DNA from: Cohnella candidum
Lineage (GTDB): Bacteria > Bacillota > Bacilli > Paenibacillales > Paenibacillaceae
Direction of reading: 5' to 3'
Assembly (NCBI RefSeq): GCF_003713065.1
Contig: NZ_CP033433.1
Location: 4,985,501-5,049,500, forward strand
DNA: 64,000 nt
Under the pieces are notes generated by a model, which was not told the DNA's origin, did no database searches, and was given only the letters and a program-made list of their open reading frames with translations. Shown piece after piece: positions 53,363 through 61,783 of the stretch (the first letter of the stretch is position 1; each line of letters begins with the position of its first letter). The position numbers were made by a program, and so were the translations under genes.

Positions 53363-54931
53363 ATGGAAGTTTTACGAGAAAGAAACGCCAAGAGCCCAGA
53401 GGAGGCCCAGCCCGCACTGCCGAATCCGGTGATGCGGATGGAGGCGGTCTGTAAGTCGTTTTCCGGCGTCAGGGTGCTGAATAACGTGCATATCGAGCTG
53501 CACAGAGGCGAAGTTCATGCCCTCATGGGCGAGAACGGAGCGGGTAAATCGACCCTCATGAAGATCATGGCGGGCGTATACCGGGCGGATTCCGGCACGA
53601 TCGCTTACAAGGGCCGTCCGGTTCAATGGCATAGCCCCATGGAGGCCAGGGACCAAGGGATCAGCGTCATCCACCAGGAAATCAGCTTATCACCGAACCT
53701 GTCCATCGGCGAGAACATTCTGATGGGCACGACATTCCCGAAGAACCGTCTGGGGCTCGTAAAGTGGAGCGAGATCCACGACAAGGCGGCGGCAATTCTG
53801 CGTTCGATCGGATCGGACTTGAATCCGCGTTTAAGCGTATCCGCGTTAAGCATAGCCCAGCAGCAAATGGTCGAGATTGCCCGGGCACTGTCCTTCAATT
53901 CCGAAATCCTGATCATGGACGAGCCGACGGCGTCTTTAACGGATAAAGAAATCGAAAAGCTGTTCGAAATCATCCGGGATTTGAAAAGAAAAGGCGTAGC
54001 CATTGTCTATATATCGCACCGGATGGACGAAATCTTCCGCATTTCAGACCGGTTCAGCGTCTTGCGGGACGGGCAATGGATTGCGAGCGGTCCCATCGCC
54101 GAGACGAATCCCGATCATCTGGTCAAGCTGATGGTCGGCCGGGAAATCAAGGAACTGTTCCAGCGTCAGCCAGGCGAAGCGACGGTCCGCTCGGCCGGTG
54201 CCGTTCCCGTGCTGGAGCTGAGGGACGTCTCCGACAAGAATGCGGTCAAAGGTGTTTCCCTCAAGCTGTATCCGGGGGAGATCGTGGGCGTCGCCGGGCT
54301 CGTGGGAGCCGGACGGACGGAACTGGTCCGCGCAATATTCGGACTTAGCCCGCTCGTGGGGGGCAAGATCTTGATCGACGGGGTGGAGACGCGCATCGCG
54401 TCTCCTGCCGACGCGATGCGGCAAGGGATCGCCCATGTTCCCGAGAGCCGGAAGGAACAAGGGTTGTTTCCGAACCTGTCGGTGAAGGAAAACATCCTGA
54501 TGGCGCAGCTTCGCGTATACAGGCAAGCCGGCCTGCTGAAATACGGCAGGATGAATGAGGACGCCGAAGGCTACATCCGGGACCTCGGCGTGAAGACGGC
54601 GACCAAGGAGCAGAACGTGATGGGGCTCAGCGGAGGCAACCAGCAGAAGGTCGTCATCGCCCGATGGCTGTCGATCGCGCCCAAAGTGCTGCTGCTGGAC
54701 GAACCGACGCGGGGCGTCGATATCGGCGCCAAAACCGAAATCCACAAAATCATCAGCAAGCTTGCCGAGCAAGGGCTGGCGGTGCTCATGATCTCTTCAG
54801 AGCTGCCGGAAATCCTGGGCGTAAGCGACCGGATCCTGGTCATGCACGAGGGAAGGATCCGGGCCGAACTGCCCCGTTCGGAAGCGACGCAGGAGAAGAT
54901 CATGCATTATGCGACCGGGGAGATGAAATAG
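53363..54931 (+). CDS. RbsA-type sugar ABC ATPase (two domains)
   Basis: The 522-residue protein has two ATPase domains. The first is intact (GENGAGKST, LSIAQQQMVEIARAL, LIMDEPTASL). The second has the degenerate Walker A GLVGAGRTEL usual for this family and LSGGNQQKVVIARWL, LLLDEPTRGVDIG. The ATG at 53363 follows a G-rich ribosome site. It energises the importer with the binding protein upstream and the permease immediately downstream. Confidence 0.95.
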   Translation: MEVLRERNAKSPEEAQPALPNPVMRMEAVCKSFSGVRVLNNVHIELHRGEVHALMGENGAGKSTLMKIMAGVYRADSGTIAYKGRPVQWHSPMEARDQGISVIHQEISLSPNLSIGENILMGTTFPKNRLGLVKWSEIHDKAAAILRSIGSDLNPRLSVSALSIAQQQMVEIARALSFNSEILIMDEPTASLTDKEIEKLFEIIRDLKRKGVAIVYISHRMDEIFRISDRFSVLRDGQWIASGPIAETNPDHLVKLMVGREIKELFQRQPGEATVRSAGAVPVLELRDVSDKNAVKGVSLKLYPGEIVGVAGLVGAGRTELVRAIFGLSPLVGGKILIDGVETRIASPADAMRQGIAHVPESRKEQGLFPNLSVKENILMAQLRVYRQAGLLKYGRMNEDAEGYIRDLGVKTATKEQNVMGLSGGNQQKVVIARWLSIAPKVLLLDEPTRGVDIGAKTEIHKIISKLAEQGLAVLMISSELPEILGVSDRILVMHEGRIRAELPRSEATQEKIMHYATGEMK

Positions 54932-55903
54932 ATGGAGACGACCGTTCAAACGGCGGGACGTACGATTTCGAAACAGAAGTTCATGCTTTACTTCAACCAA
55001 TTGGGCATGCTGGTGATCCTGATCCTTCTGTGCGCGGTTATGGCGGTGTTTGCTCCTCATTTCACGGATATCAGCAACGTGATCACGGTGCTGAAGCAAA
55101 TTTCCATTACCGCGATTCTCGCGGCGGGAATGACGATGGTGATTCTGACCGGCGGCATCGACCTTTCGGTCGGTTCCACGATGGCGTTGTCCGGCGTGTT
55201 GTCCGTCATGATGACGAACGCGGGAGTGAACCCCGTCCTCGCGATGCTCGGAGGAGCGGCGATCGGCTATGCGGCTGGCGCCGTAAACGGTTATTTCACG
55301 GCGTATCCCAAGCTTCCATCGTTCATCGTGACGCTCGGAAGCATGACGTATCTCCGCGGACTGGCTTACGTCATCAGCGGAGGTTATCCGATCGTGCTCT
55401 CGAATTCCACGTTCAAATTCGTCGGATCCGGCTATATCGCCGGAATTCCCGCGATGATCTACATCATGGCCATCGTATATATCATCATGTTCTTCGTGCT
55501 GAAGTACACGATGTTCGGCAGGCACGTTTACGCCATCGGTGGGAATGAAGAAGCCGCGCGGCTCACGGGAATCAAGGTCAAGCGCGCCCTGCTGAACGTC
55601 TATTCCATCAGCGGGCTGCTCGCCGGCATCGCCGGAGTCGTCATGGCGGGCCGCCTGTTCTCGGGGCAGCCGATGATCGGCGTCGGCGCCGAGCTGGACG
55701 CGATTGCCGCAGTCGTGCTCGGCGGTACCAGCTTCGTAGGCGGCTTCGGCAAAATACAGGGGACGATCATCGGCGTGCTGATCATCGGCGTTCTCGTGAA
55801 CGGCCTTACGCTGTTAAACGTCGATTTCTACTGGCAGCAAGTCGTCAAAGGCTTCGTCATCGTGGCTGCGGTCTTGCTGGATCGACTGCGGACCAAAGGC
55901 TGA
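54932..55903 (+). CDS. RbsC-type sugar ABC permease
   Basis: The 323-residue protein has eight to ten membrane segments and RbsC landmarks (ITAILAAGMTMVILTGGIDLSVGS, GNEEAARLTGIKV, ELDAIAAVVLGGTSFVGG). It starts on the base after the ATPase stop, so the two are coupled. The chemoreceptor gene follows after 25 bases. Confidence 0.95.
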   Translation: METTVQTAGRTISKQKFMLYFNQLGMLVILILLCAVMAVFAPHFTDISNVITVLKQISITAILAAGMTMVILTGGIDLSVGSTMALSGVLSVMMTNAGVNPVLAMLGGAAIGYAAGAVNGYFTAYPKLPSFIVTLGSMTYLRGLAYVISGGYPIVLSNSTFKFVGSGYIAGIPAMIYIMAIVYIIMFFVLKYTMFGRHVYAIGGNEEAARLTGIKVKRALLNVYSISGLLAGIAGVVMAGRLFSGQPMIGVGAELDAIAAVVLGGTSFVGGFGKIQGTIIGVLIIGVLVNGLTLLNVDFYWQQVVKGFVIVAAVLLDRLRTKG

Positions 55904-55928
55904 CCTCAGGCTGAGGAGGCATTCACCC

Positions 55929-57986
55929 ATGCGTATCCCTGCGATCCGAAGCATACGCACCCGCATCATGCTGATCGTCCTGCCGGTTGTCGTTGCGGCC
56001 ATGGCGGCCTTGTCGGCGATCACTTATCAAAATTCGAAAACGCTCATCAACCGGGAAATCGAGAGCAAGATGCAGCAACAGCTGGACGCCACGATCCAAT
56101 CGATCCAAACCCGATTGACGGCGCATGCGAAAATTCCCGAGACGCTCGCGCGTGCCGTCGAGGCCTCCGCCGACCATATCGAACAGGAAGCCTTGATCGA
56201 CATGATCATGAAGTTCCTGTCGGCCAACGCGGATACGTTCGGCGTGGGCGTCTGGTTCGAGCCGCGCCAGTACAAACAATATCTCGAGTATTTCGGTCCC
56301 TATGCTTACCGCTTTAACGGGCAAGTGCAGTACACGCTCGAATCCAGCACGAAGGAATACGATTACCCGAGCCGGCAATTCTACCGGATCGGCCGCGACA
56401 CGGATCGGGCCGTCGTGTGGTCCGATCCCTATTACGACGAAAGTTCGAAATCCGACGTGCTGACGGCGACCGCCCCTTTTTACCATTACGATAAAAAATT
56501 CCGCGGCGTCGTGACGGCGAACGTCGATCTCGAAAGCCTCCAGCAAGCGGTGGCGTCAATCCGGGTCGGAGAGACCGGCCGGGCATTCCTGCTGGACAAA
56601 CAAGGCGACTATATCGCGGACCGAGACGGCTCGAAACTGCTGAAGGTGAATATCGCGCAGGACGCCAACCGGGGCTTGGCTTCTCTGGGACAAGTTATCT
56701 TGGCTTCTCCGGACGGGCTGGGGGAATATGCCGACGAGGAAGGGAAAGTCCGTGTCTATTATGCCGAAGTTCCGCTTACGGGCTGGAAGCTGGCCTTGCA
56801 AATACCTGAACGGGAATTGTACCGTCCACTTCGCCAGCTTCTGATCCAATCCATTCTTGCGATCGCGCTGACGCTGCTGGCCGTTTCGCTTGTTATCTAT
56901 CTATTCGCGAGATACACGAAACGGCAGATCAGCCAGGTCAGCCGGCTTTCCGCCGCGATGGCGGCGGGCGACTTCACGCAAACCGCCGCGGTCCGATCCC
57001 GGGACGAGATCGGCGAGATGGCGGCCGATTTCAACCGCATGACCCGGGAGCTCGGCGCCGTCATCCGGCAAATGAACGACAGCGCCGAACTGGTCGCAGG
57101 CACTTCCGAACAGCTCACGCTAAGTACGGAGCAGACGACGAAGGCTGCCGAAGGAATCGCGGAAGCGGTGCTGGCCGTGGCGGCGGGGAGCGACGAGCAA
57201 GTGCGAGCGATGTCCGCCGCGAACGGAAAGGCGGCGGATACGTCCAGCCGCTTGGACGACATTTCCTGCCTCATAGAATCGATGGCCGGCGTATCGTCTT
57301 TCGCGCTCCGAACGGCCGCCGAAGGCCACGAGACGCTTCGGGCCGCGGTCGACCACGTCCATGACGTCGACGGCAAGGTCCGTCGGGCCGCGGATATCAT
57401 CGAATCGCTGCACGCAAAATCCCGCGACATCGACGACACGATGGAACTGATCGGTCGGGTCTCGTTCCAGACGCGGATCTTGGCGCTGAACGCGGGCATC
57501 GCGGCCTCTCAAGCCGGCGCGCACGGGAAGGCATTCATGGTCATCGCCGAAGAGATCCGTGGTTTGGCGGAGAATTCGGCCAACTCCGGCTCGCGGATCC
57601 AGGAGACGGTCGGTGAGATCCGCCGTGAAATCCAACTGGCCAAGGAGCTGATGGACGCCAACCTCCAGGCCGTGGACGGCGGTAAGACGAAAATCGAATC
57701 CGCGGCGCAATCGTTCGGGAGAATCGTCCATGCCGTTCAGGAAGTTTCCGAGCAGACCGACGGCGTATCGGACGCGATCGGGGAGATCCGATCGCACATG
57801 TCGGACATGGCGGAGACGGTTCGACAAATGACGGAGATCGCCCGGCAAGCCGCCGATCAAACCGGCAGCGTCTCCGCCTCCACCGAAGAGCAGATGGCTT
57901 CGATGCAGGAAATCGCCGCCGGAGCGGGTACGCTCGCTTCCCTGGCAAACGAATTGAAAAGAACGATCAACCGGTTCGCGGTCTAG
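55929..57986 (+). CDS. Methyl-accepting chemotaxis protein with an unusual signalling tip
   Basis: The 685-residue receptor has an N-terminal helix (about 12-32), an extracellular Cache-type domain (about 35-300), a second helix, HAMP (about 320-375) and an MCP signalling domain. Its hairpin tip (about residues 509-545) reads FQTRILALNAGIAASQAGAHGKAF. The usual E, R and E (as in ALNAAVEAARAGEQG) are A, Q and A here, positions that normally make trimer and CheA contacts. It directly follows the sugar importer, so it may sense the same sugar, perhaps through the binding protein. Confidence 0.9.
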   Translation: MRIPAIRSIRTRIMLIVLPVVVAAMAALSAITYQNSKTLINREIESKMQQQLDATIQSIQTRLTAHAKIPETLARAVEASADHIEQEALIDMIMKFLSANADTFGVGVWFEPRQYKQYLEYFGPYAYRFNGQVQYTLESSTKEYDYPSRQFYRIGRDTDRAVVWSDPYYDESSKSDVLTATAPFYHYDKKFRGVVTANVDLESLQQAVASIRVGETGRAFLLDKQGDYIADRDGSKLLKVNIAQDANRGLASLGQVILASPDGLGEYADEEGKVRVYYAEVPLTGWKLALQIPERELYRPLRQLLIQSILAIALTLLAVSLVIYLFARYTKRQISQVSRLSAAMAAGDFTQTAAVRSRDEIGEMAADFNRMTRELGAVIRQMNDSAELVAGTSEQLTLSTEQTTKAAEGIAEAVLAVAAGSDEQVRAMSAANGKAADTSSRLDDISCLIESMAGVSSFALRTAAEGHETLRAAVDHVHDVDGKVRRAADIIESLHAKSRDIDDTMELIGRVSFQTRILALNAGIAASQAGAHGKAFMVIAEEIRGLAENSANSGSRIQETVGEIRREIQLAKELMDANLQAVDGGKTKIESAAQSFGRIVHAVQEVSEQTDGVSDAIGEIRSHMSDMAETVRQMTEIARQAADQTGSVSASTEEQMASMQEIAAGAGTLASLANELKRTINRFAV

Positions 57987-58020
57987 CGGGTGAGTTTGCT
58001 CCGGCTGCCGAATCGACCTG

Positions 58021-58048
58021 AAGCGCAAACGTGCGGACGTTTGCGCTT
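58021..58048 (+). terminator. Terminator of the importer-chemoreceptor operon
   Basis: A 12-bp stem AAGCGCAAACGT/ACGTTTGCGCTT with a four-base loop is followed by TGCCTTTATTTT. Confidence 0.75.
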
Positions 58049-58209
58049 TGCCTTTATTTTGAAAGGTTTTTCTTTACTCCCCACCGTTGCGGTCTCGAAA
58101 GCGCCATGTTAAACTGTACCGTAAACACGCGTTTACGAACGTTCGCGGTCTGTCGCTCAAGGCTTGTTTTACCCTCAATTCGATCGGGACGGGAGATTCG
58201 GGAAGCAAC

Positions 58210-59574
58210 ATGGACCTCAAAAAACTATCATTATGGCGTCTGGTATGGCCGATCATGATCGAGCTATTCCTTCAATTCATGATCGGAACCGCGGACACGC
58301 TCATGGTCAGCCGCATTTCGGACGACGCGGTCGCGGTCGTGGGACTGTCCAATCAATTTTTTCAGGCAGTCATCATGCTCTTCGCGCTTGTGACCGGCGG
58401 AGCCGGCATCATCATTTCGCAGAAGCTCGGCGGCGGCAAAGAGAAGGACGCCCGGGTCGTCGCGGCCATGTGCTTCTCGAATACAGTCGGCTTCGGCGTG
58501 TTGGTCAGCGTCGTACTGGCCGGAGGCTCCGGTTGGGTCGCCGCGGCCTTGCAAACGCCGGATCAGCTGAAGGATATGGCCTCCGGCTACATCGGCATCG
58601 TGGGCGGCGGCACGTTGTGGATGGCTGCGGTTATGGCGCTGAGTACGGTGATCCGGAGCACGGGCAATACGAAGGGGCCGATGCTGGTCGCGATCGGCAT
58701 GAACCTCGTGCATATCGCCGGCAACTACGGCTTCATTTTCGGAGAGCTTGGGCTCCCTAAACTCGGTTTGACGGGCGTCGCGATCTCGACGGTGAGCAGC
58801 CGGGTGCTGGCTTTGATCGCGCTGTACTTGATTTACCGGCGTTCCTTCTCCGCCCCGATCCGTATCCAGGATTATGTGCGGTTCGACTTCCCCTTGCTGA
58901 AGGAGGTCGCCCGGTTAGGTTTGCCGATGGCGCTCAGCAGTGCATCGTGGACGGTCTCCCAGGTGACGATCTACTCCATGGTCGCGACGATGGGCACCGA
59001 GCAGCTGGCCGCGCGGACGTATCTCAACACGATGGAGTCGTTCTGTTTCACGGCCGGGTGGGCCTTCGCCATGGCGGTACAGATCCAGGTGGCCGCGTTC
59101 TTCGGAGCCGGAGATCACGAGAGGGCGTTCAAGAGCGCCTACAAAGCCCTGTTCTGGGGCGAAGTCGTCGTGATCGCCAATTCGCTGGTCCTGTTCGCGT
59201 TCGGCAAGCAGCTTCTGTCTCTATTCACGGACAACCCGGACATTATCCGCATCGGCGTCGGCATCCTCGTGTGCGATCTCATCCTACAGCCGCTGAAAAT
59301 GGCGAACATGCCGATCAACAACTCGCTGAACGCGGTCGGCGATACCCGGTACGTGATGATCGTGAGCATGATCAGCATGTGGGCGGTGGCGGTCGGGGGC
59401 ACCTATACGTTCGGCATCGCGTTCGGCTGGCTCGTGTACGGCGTCTACGCCGCCATGATTACGGACGAAGCCATTCGGGCGATCTTGGTCAACCGGCGAT
59501 GGTTCAGGCGAAAATATTTACCGAAGGAGCGGTTGGCCCATGACAAGCTCGCAGCCGGCAACATTAGCGGTTAA
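58210..59574 (+). CDS. MATE-family multidrug efflux transporter
   Basis: The 454-residue protein has twelve membrane segments in two MatE repeats (KKLSLWRLVWPIMIELFLQFMIGTADTLMVSRISDDAVAVVGLSNQ at the start). It exports drugs or toxic compounds by Na+ or H+ antiport. ATG 58210 has only a weak CGGGAAG ribosome site; an in-frame upstream extension is less like the family. Confidence 0.9.
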   Translation: MDLKKLSLWRLVWPIMIELFLQFMIGTADTLMVSRISDDAVAVVGLSNQFFQAVIMLFALVTGGAGIIISQKLGGGKEKDARVVAAMCFSNTVGFGVLVSVVLAGGSGWVAAALQTPDQLKDMASGYIGIVGGGTLWMAAVMALSTVIRSTGNTKGPMLVAIGMNLVHIAGNYGFIFGELGLPKLGLTGVAISTVSSRVLALIALYLIYRRSFSAPIRIQDYVRFDFPLLKEVARLGLPMALSSASWTVSQVTIYSMVATMGTEQLAARTYLNTMESFCFTAGWAFAMAVQIQVAAFFGAGDHERAFKSAYKALFWGEVVVIANSLVLFAFGKQLLSLFTDNPDIIRIGVGILVCDLILQPLKMANMPINNSLNAVGDTRYVMIVSMISMWAVAVGGTYTFGIAFGWLVYGVYAAMITDEAIRAILVNRRWFRRKYLPKERLAHDKLAAGNISG

Positions 59575-59724
59575 TCAGATCGGCTCGTCTTCGGAGGTCC
59601 GAACGACGGGCTCCAAGACGATTACGCGAAGGAGCATCTGGCGGGAAGGCCGCCCACGCTCGAGGACGTCATGGACACCTACTGGAATTCTCCCGCCGTT
59701 TTCGCGATGTCCCGTTTTGCTTGA
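59575..59724 (+). pseudogene. Possible C-terminal gene remnant
   Basis: A frame without a start codon, following a TAA, encodes NDGLQDDYAKEHLAGRPP and then TLEDVMDTYWNSPAVFAMSRFA before a stop. The composition looks protein-like. I do not recognise the family. It may be the tail of a decayed gene next to the MATE gene, or chance. Confidence 0.35.
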
Positions 59725-59733
59725 ATAAACACG

Positions 59734-59764
59734 AAGAAAGGCCGCCGTGAGGGCGGCCTTTCTT
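59734..59764. terminator. Bidirectional terminator after the MATE gene
   Basis: A 13-bp stem AAGAAAGGCCGCC/GGCGGCCTTTCTT with a five-base loop lies between convergent genes. Confidence 0.85.
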
Positions 59765-59771
59765 TAAGAGA

Positions 59772-59895
59772 TGACCGGAATTTCCGGTTATCTCAGCTCA
59801 TTTGGGCGCTTTGCGGTGACGTTGACCGGAAATTCCGGTTATCGTTACGCATTTTGGCGTTTACACGGGTTAAATAGCCGGAATTTCCGGTCAAA
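59772..59895. repeat. Intergenic palindromic array, three units, 51-52-bp period
   Basis: Perfect palindromes ACCGGAATTTCCGGT (59774), ACCGGAAATTCCGGT (59825) and CCGGAATTTCCGG (59878) recur at 51 then about 52 bp, with different DNA between. The centre base changes but the arms stay complementary. The period equals that of the array at 34 kb although the sequence differs. Confidence 0.88.
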
Positions 59896-60745
59896 AGTTG
59901 AAATTGTCCGGATCGGCGCCGACGCGCTGGTTCTTGTTCAAGCCGTCGATGGCCGCCATGTCGTCCGGGCTCAGCTCGAAATCGAAGATGGCCGCGTTTT
60001 CGACGATGCGCGGTTCGCGGATCGATTTCGGAATCGTGATGATTCCGCTCTGCAGGTCCCAGCGCAGCACGATTTGAGCAGGCGTTTTCCCGTATTTCTC
60101 GGCGATCGAAGTGATCGTGGTATCCTGAAGCACGAGGCCTTGGCCGAGCGGCGACCACGCTTCGGTTTGGATGCCCTTGCTGCGGTTGAATTCGCGGAGC
60201 TCCACCTGCGAGAGGTATGGATGCAACTCCACTTGGTTGACCGCCGGAACGACCTCCGCATCCGCAAGAATGTCCTTCAGATGGTGGACGTGGAAATTGC
60301 TCACCCCGATGGCGCGGACTTTCCCCGTTTTATATATCTTCTCGAGCGTTTTCCACGTTTCGGCGTATTTACCCTTCACCGGCCAATGCACGAGGTACAG
60401 GTCCAGATAATCCAGACCCAGCTTCTTCAAACTGAGATCGAAAGCATCCAAAGTCGTTTGGGTTCCTTGGTCCGAGTTCCAAACCTTGGAGGTGATGAAC
60501 AGCTCCTCGCGCTTCACCGAGTATTCCTTCATCGACTCGGCGATGGCTTGTCCCACGCCTTCCTCATTGCGGTAGACGGCGGCGGTATCGATGCTGCGGT
60601 ACCCGTTTTTAATAGCGGCTTTGACGGAATCGATCACCTCTTGGCCTTCTTGGACTTTGAATACTCCGAGTCCGAACCACGGCATCTTGACGCCGTTGTT
60701 CAAAGTCACCGTGTCCTGCAAATGCTGCGGCATATCCTGGCTCAT
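59891..60745 (-). CDS. Aldo/keto reductase (AKR5-like)
   Basis: The 284-residue enzyme shows NNGVKMPWFGLGVFKV, catalytic Asp/Tyr in RSIDTAAVYRNEEGVG, Lys in LFITSKVWN, His in DLYLVHWPVKG, and the NADPH segment IPKSIREPRIVEN. It is close to YvgN/YtbE-type methylglyoxal and aldehyde reductases of Bacillus. It is divergent from the TetR gene at 61133, with a palindromic array between. Confidence 0.92.
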   Translation of the reverse strand: MSQDMPQHLQDTVTLNNGVKMPWFGLGVFKVQEGQEVIDSVKAAIKNGYRSIDTAAVYRNEEGVGQAIAESMKEYSVKREELFITSKVWNSDQGTQTTLDAFDLSLKKLGLDYLDLYLVHWPVKGKYAETWKTLEKIYKTGKVRAIGVSNFHVHHLKDILADAEVVPAVNQVELHPYLSQVELREFNRSKGIQTEAWSPLGQGLVLQDTTITSIAEKYGKTPAQIVLRWDLQSGIITIPKSIREPRIVENAAIFDFELSPDDMAAIDGLNKNQRVGADPDNFNF

Positions 60746-60822
60746 GTTCTCGATCTCCTTTGCGACGGTCTGCCCACATTATAGAGGAACGGCGGGGTCA
60801 CAATCAAAACGGCTCGATCACG

Positions 60823-61010
60823 TGAACTGGATAAACGCACGTCCATTCAGCCTGCTAACGGTTCTCCGGTGTTTGAACTGGAAAAGGTGCTGTTTATTCC
60901 GGCTGTCTTGGAGAATTCCTGCCGTTTCGAAGCTTTGAACTGGAGGAATTCCAGTCCGCGGATGCTGGGTGGCTTATCTTGGCTTGCTAGACTGGAGGAA
61001 TTGCAGTCCG
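60823..61010. repeat. Degenerate palindromic array, four units, about 51-bp period
   Basis: GAACTGG recurs at 60824, 60875 (51 bp) and 60937 (62 bp), then ACTGG at 60991 (52 bp after the previous ACTGG). The third and fourth units are clear palindromes (ACTGG...CCAGT and GACTG...CAGTC around GGAATT), while the first two are partly decayed (TGGA...TCCA, GGAA...TTCC). It fills much of the 387-bp gap between divergent genes. Confidence 0.75.
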
Positions 61011-61061
61011 CAAGCCCATCCTGGCCTATAAAAAGTTATTAGGACCGTGGGTTTAAGGTGA

Positions 61062-61090
61062 TTGACACCGCGATGCATCTGGTATACAAT
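61062..61090 (+). promoter_or_regulatory. Promoter of the TetR gene
   Basis: TTGACA (61062-61067) and TACAAT (61085-61090) are spaced 17 bases apart, just before the first operator. Confidence 0.85.
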
Positions 61091-61096
61091 TCCAAA

Positions 61097-61114
61097 TGTA
61101 AGTGATCACTTGCA
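61097..61114. promoter_or_regulatory. Probable TetR operator before tetR
   Basis: TGTAAGTGATCACTTGCA is a near-perfect palindrome over the expected transcription start; it matches the site before the MFS gene. Confidence 0.85.
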
Positions 61115-61132
61115 TTGAAGAAAGGAAGAGCC

Positions 61133-61720
61133 ATGGGAGACGATCTGAAAACAAGCGACAAAATCCTGCTGGCCGCGATCGACCTCATGGCGGAGAAAGG
61201 CTACGACGGCACGACGACCAAGGAAATCGCGGCGGCCGCCGGCGTGAACGAGGTGACGCTGTTCCGCCATTTCGGCACAAAGCAGAAGCTGCTCGAGGCC
61301 GCGTTCCACCGTTACCACTATGCGGAAGAAATGACGAAGCTTTTTGCCGAGTCCCTGAACGGAGATCTGTACGCGGACCTGCTTCTGGTCAGCCGAACCT
61401 ACCACAGGCTGATGAACCGGAACCGCAAGCTGCTTAACATCGCCCGGAAAGGCAGCAGCAGCCTGCCCGAAGCTGTCTATCAGGAAGCCGGGCGCCATCC
61501 GAAGCAGCTTCGGGATTTATTGACGGAATACCTGGTCACCATGTCGGAACAAGGCAAGGCGGCGGTATCGAATCCGCAGATGCAGGCCATGTCGTTCATG
61601 TGGATGAACTACGGCGCATTTTTCAGCGATTTGAACGCCGAGGGTGTCGCGCAGGAAAACTTGCTGGAAGAATTCATTCAAGAAAGCGTGAAGCTGTTCG
61701 CTAGGGCTTTAACCCCCTAG
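61133..61720 (+). CDS. TetR-family regulator of an MFS exporter
   Basis: The 195-residue protein has the TetR helix-turn-helix (KILLAAIDLMAEKGYDGTTTKEIAAAAGVNEVTLFRHFGTKQKLLEAAF) and a ligand-binding C-terminal region. The ATG at 61133 follows AAAGGAAGAG; an upstream TTG at 61115 is less likely. Matching operators before this gene and the MFS gene show it represses both. Its last codons overlap the stem of a terminator. Confidence 0.92.
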   Translation: MGDDLKTSDKILLAAIDLMAEKGYDGTTTKEIAAAAGVNEVTLFRHFGTKQKLLEAAFHRYHYAEEMTKLFAESLNGDLYADLLLVSRTYHRLMNRNRKLLNIARKGSSSLPEAVYQEAGRHPKQLRDLLTEYLVTMSEQGKAAVSNPQMQAMSFMWMNYGAFFSDLNAEGVAQENLLEEFIQESVKLFARALTP

Positions 61721-61728
61721 CTTTTTTT
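61700..61728 (+). terminator. Terminator at the end of the TetR gene
   Basis: GCTAGGG (61700-61706) pairs with CCCTAGC (61715-61721), followed by seven Ts; the stem starts inside the coding region. Confidence 0.8.
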
Positions 61729-61738
61729 ACCCACATTA

Positions 61739-61756
61739 TGCAAGTGTGTACTTGCA
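61739..61756. promoter_or_regulatory. Probable TetR operator before the MFS gene
   Basis: TGCAAGTGTGTACTTGCA has perfect 7-bp arms (TGCAAGT/ACTTGCA) and lies 27 bp before the MFS start codon. Confidence 0.85.
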
Positions 61757-61783
61757 CTCAAACAGTGAAAGGATGGATCGAAT

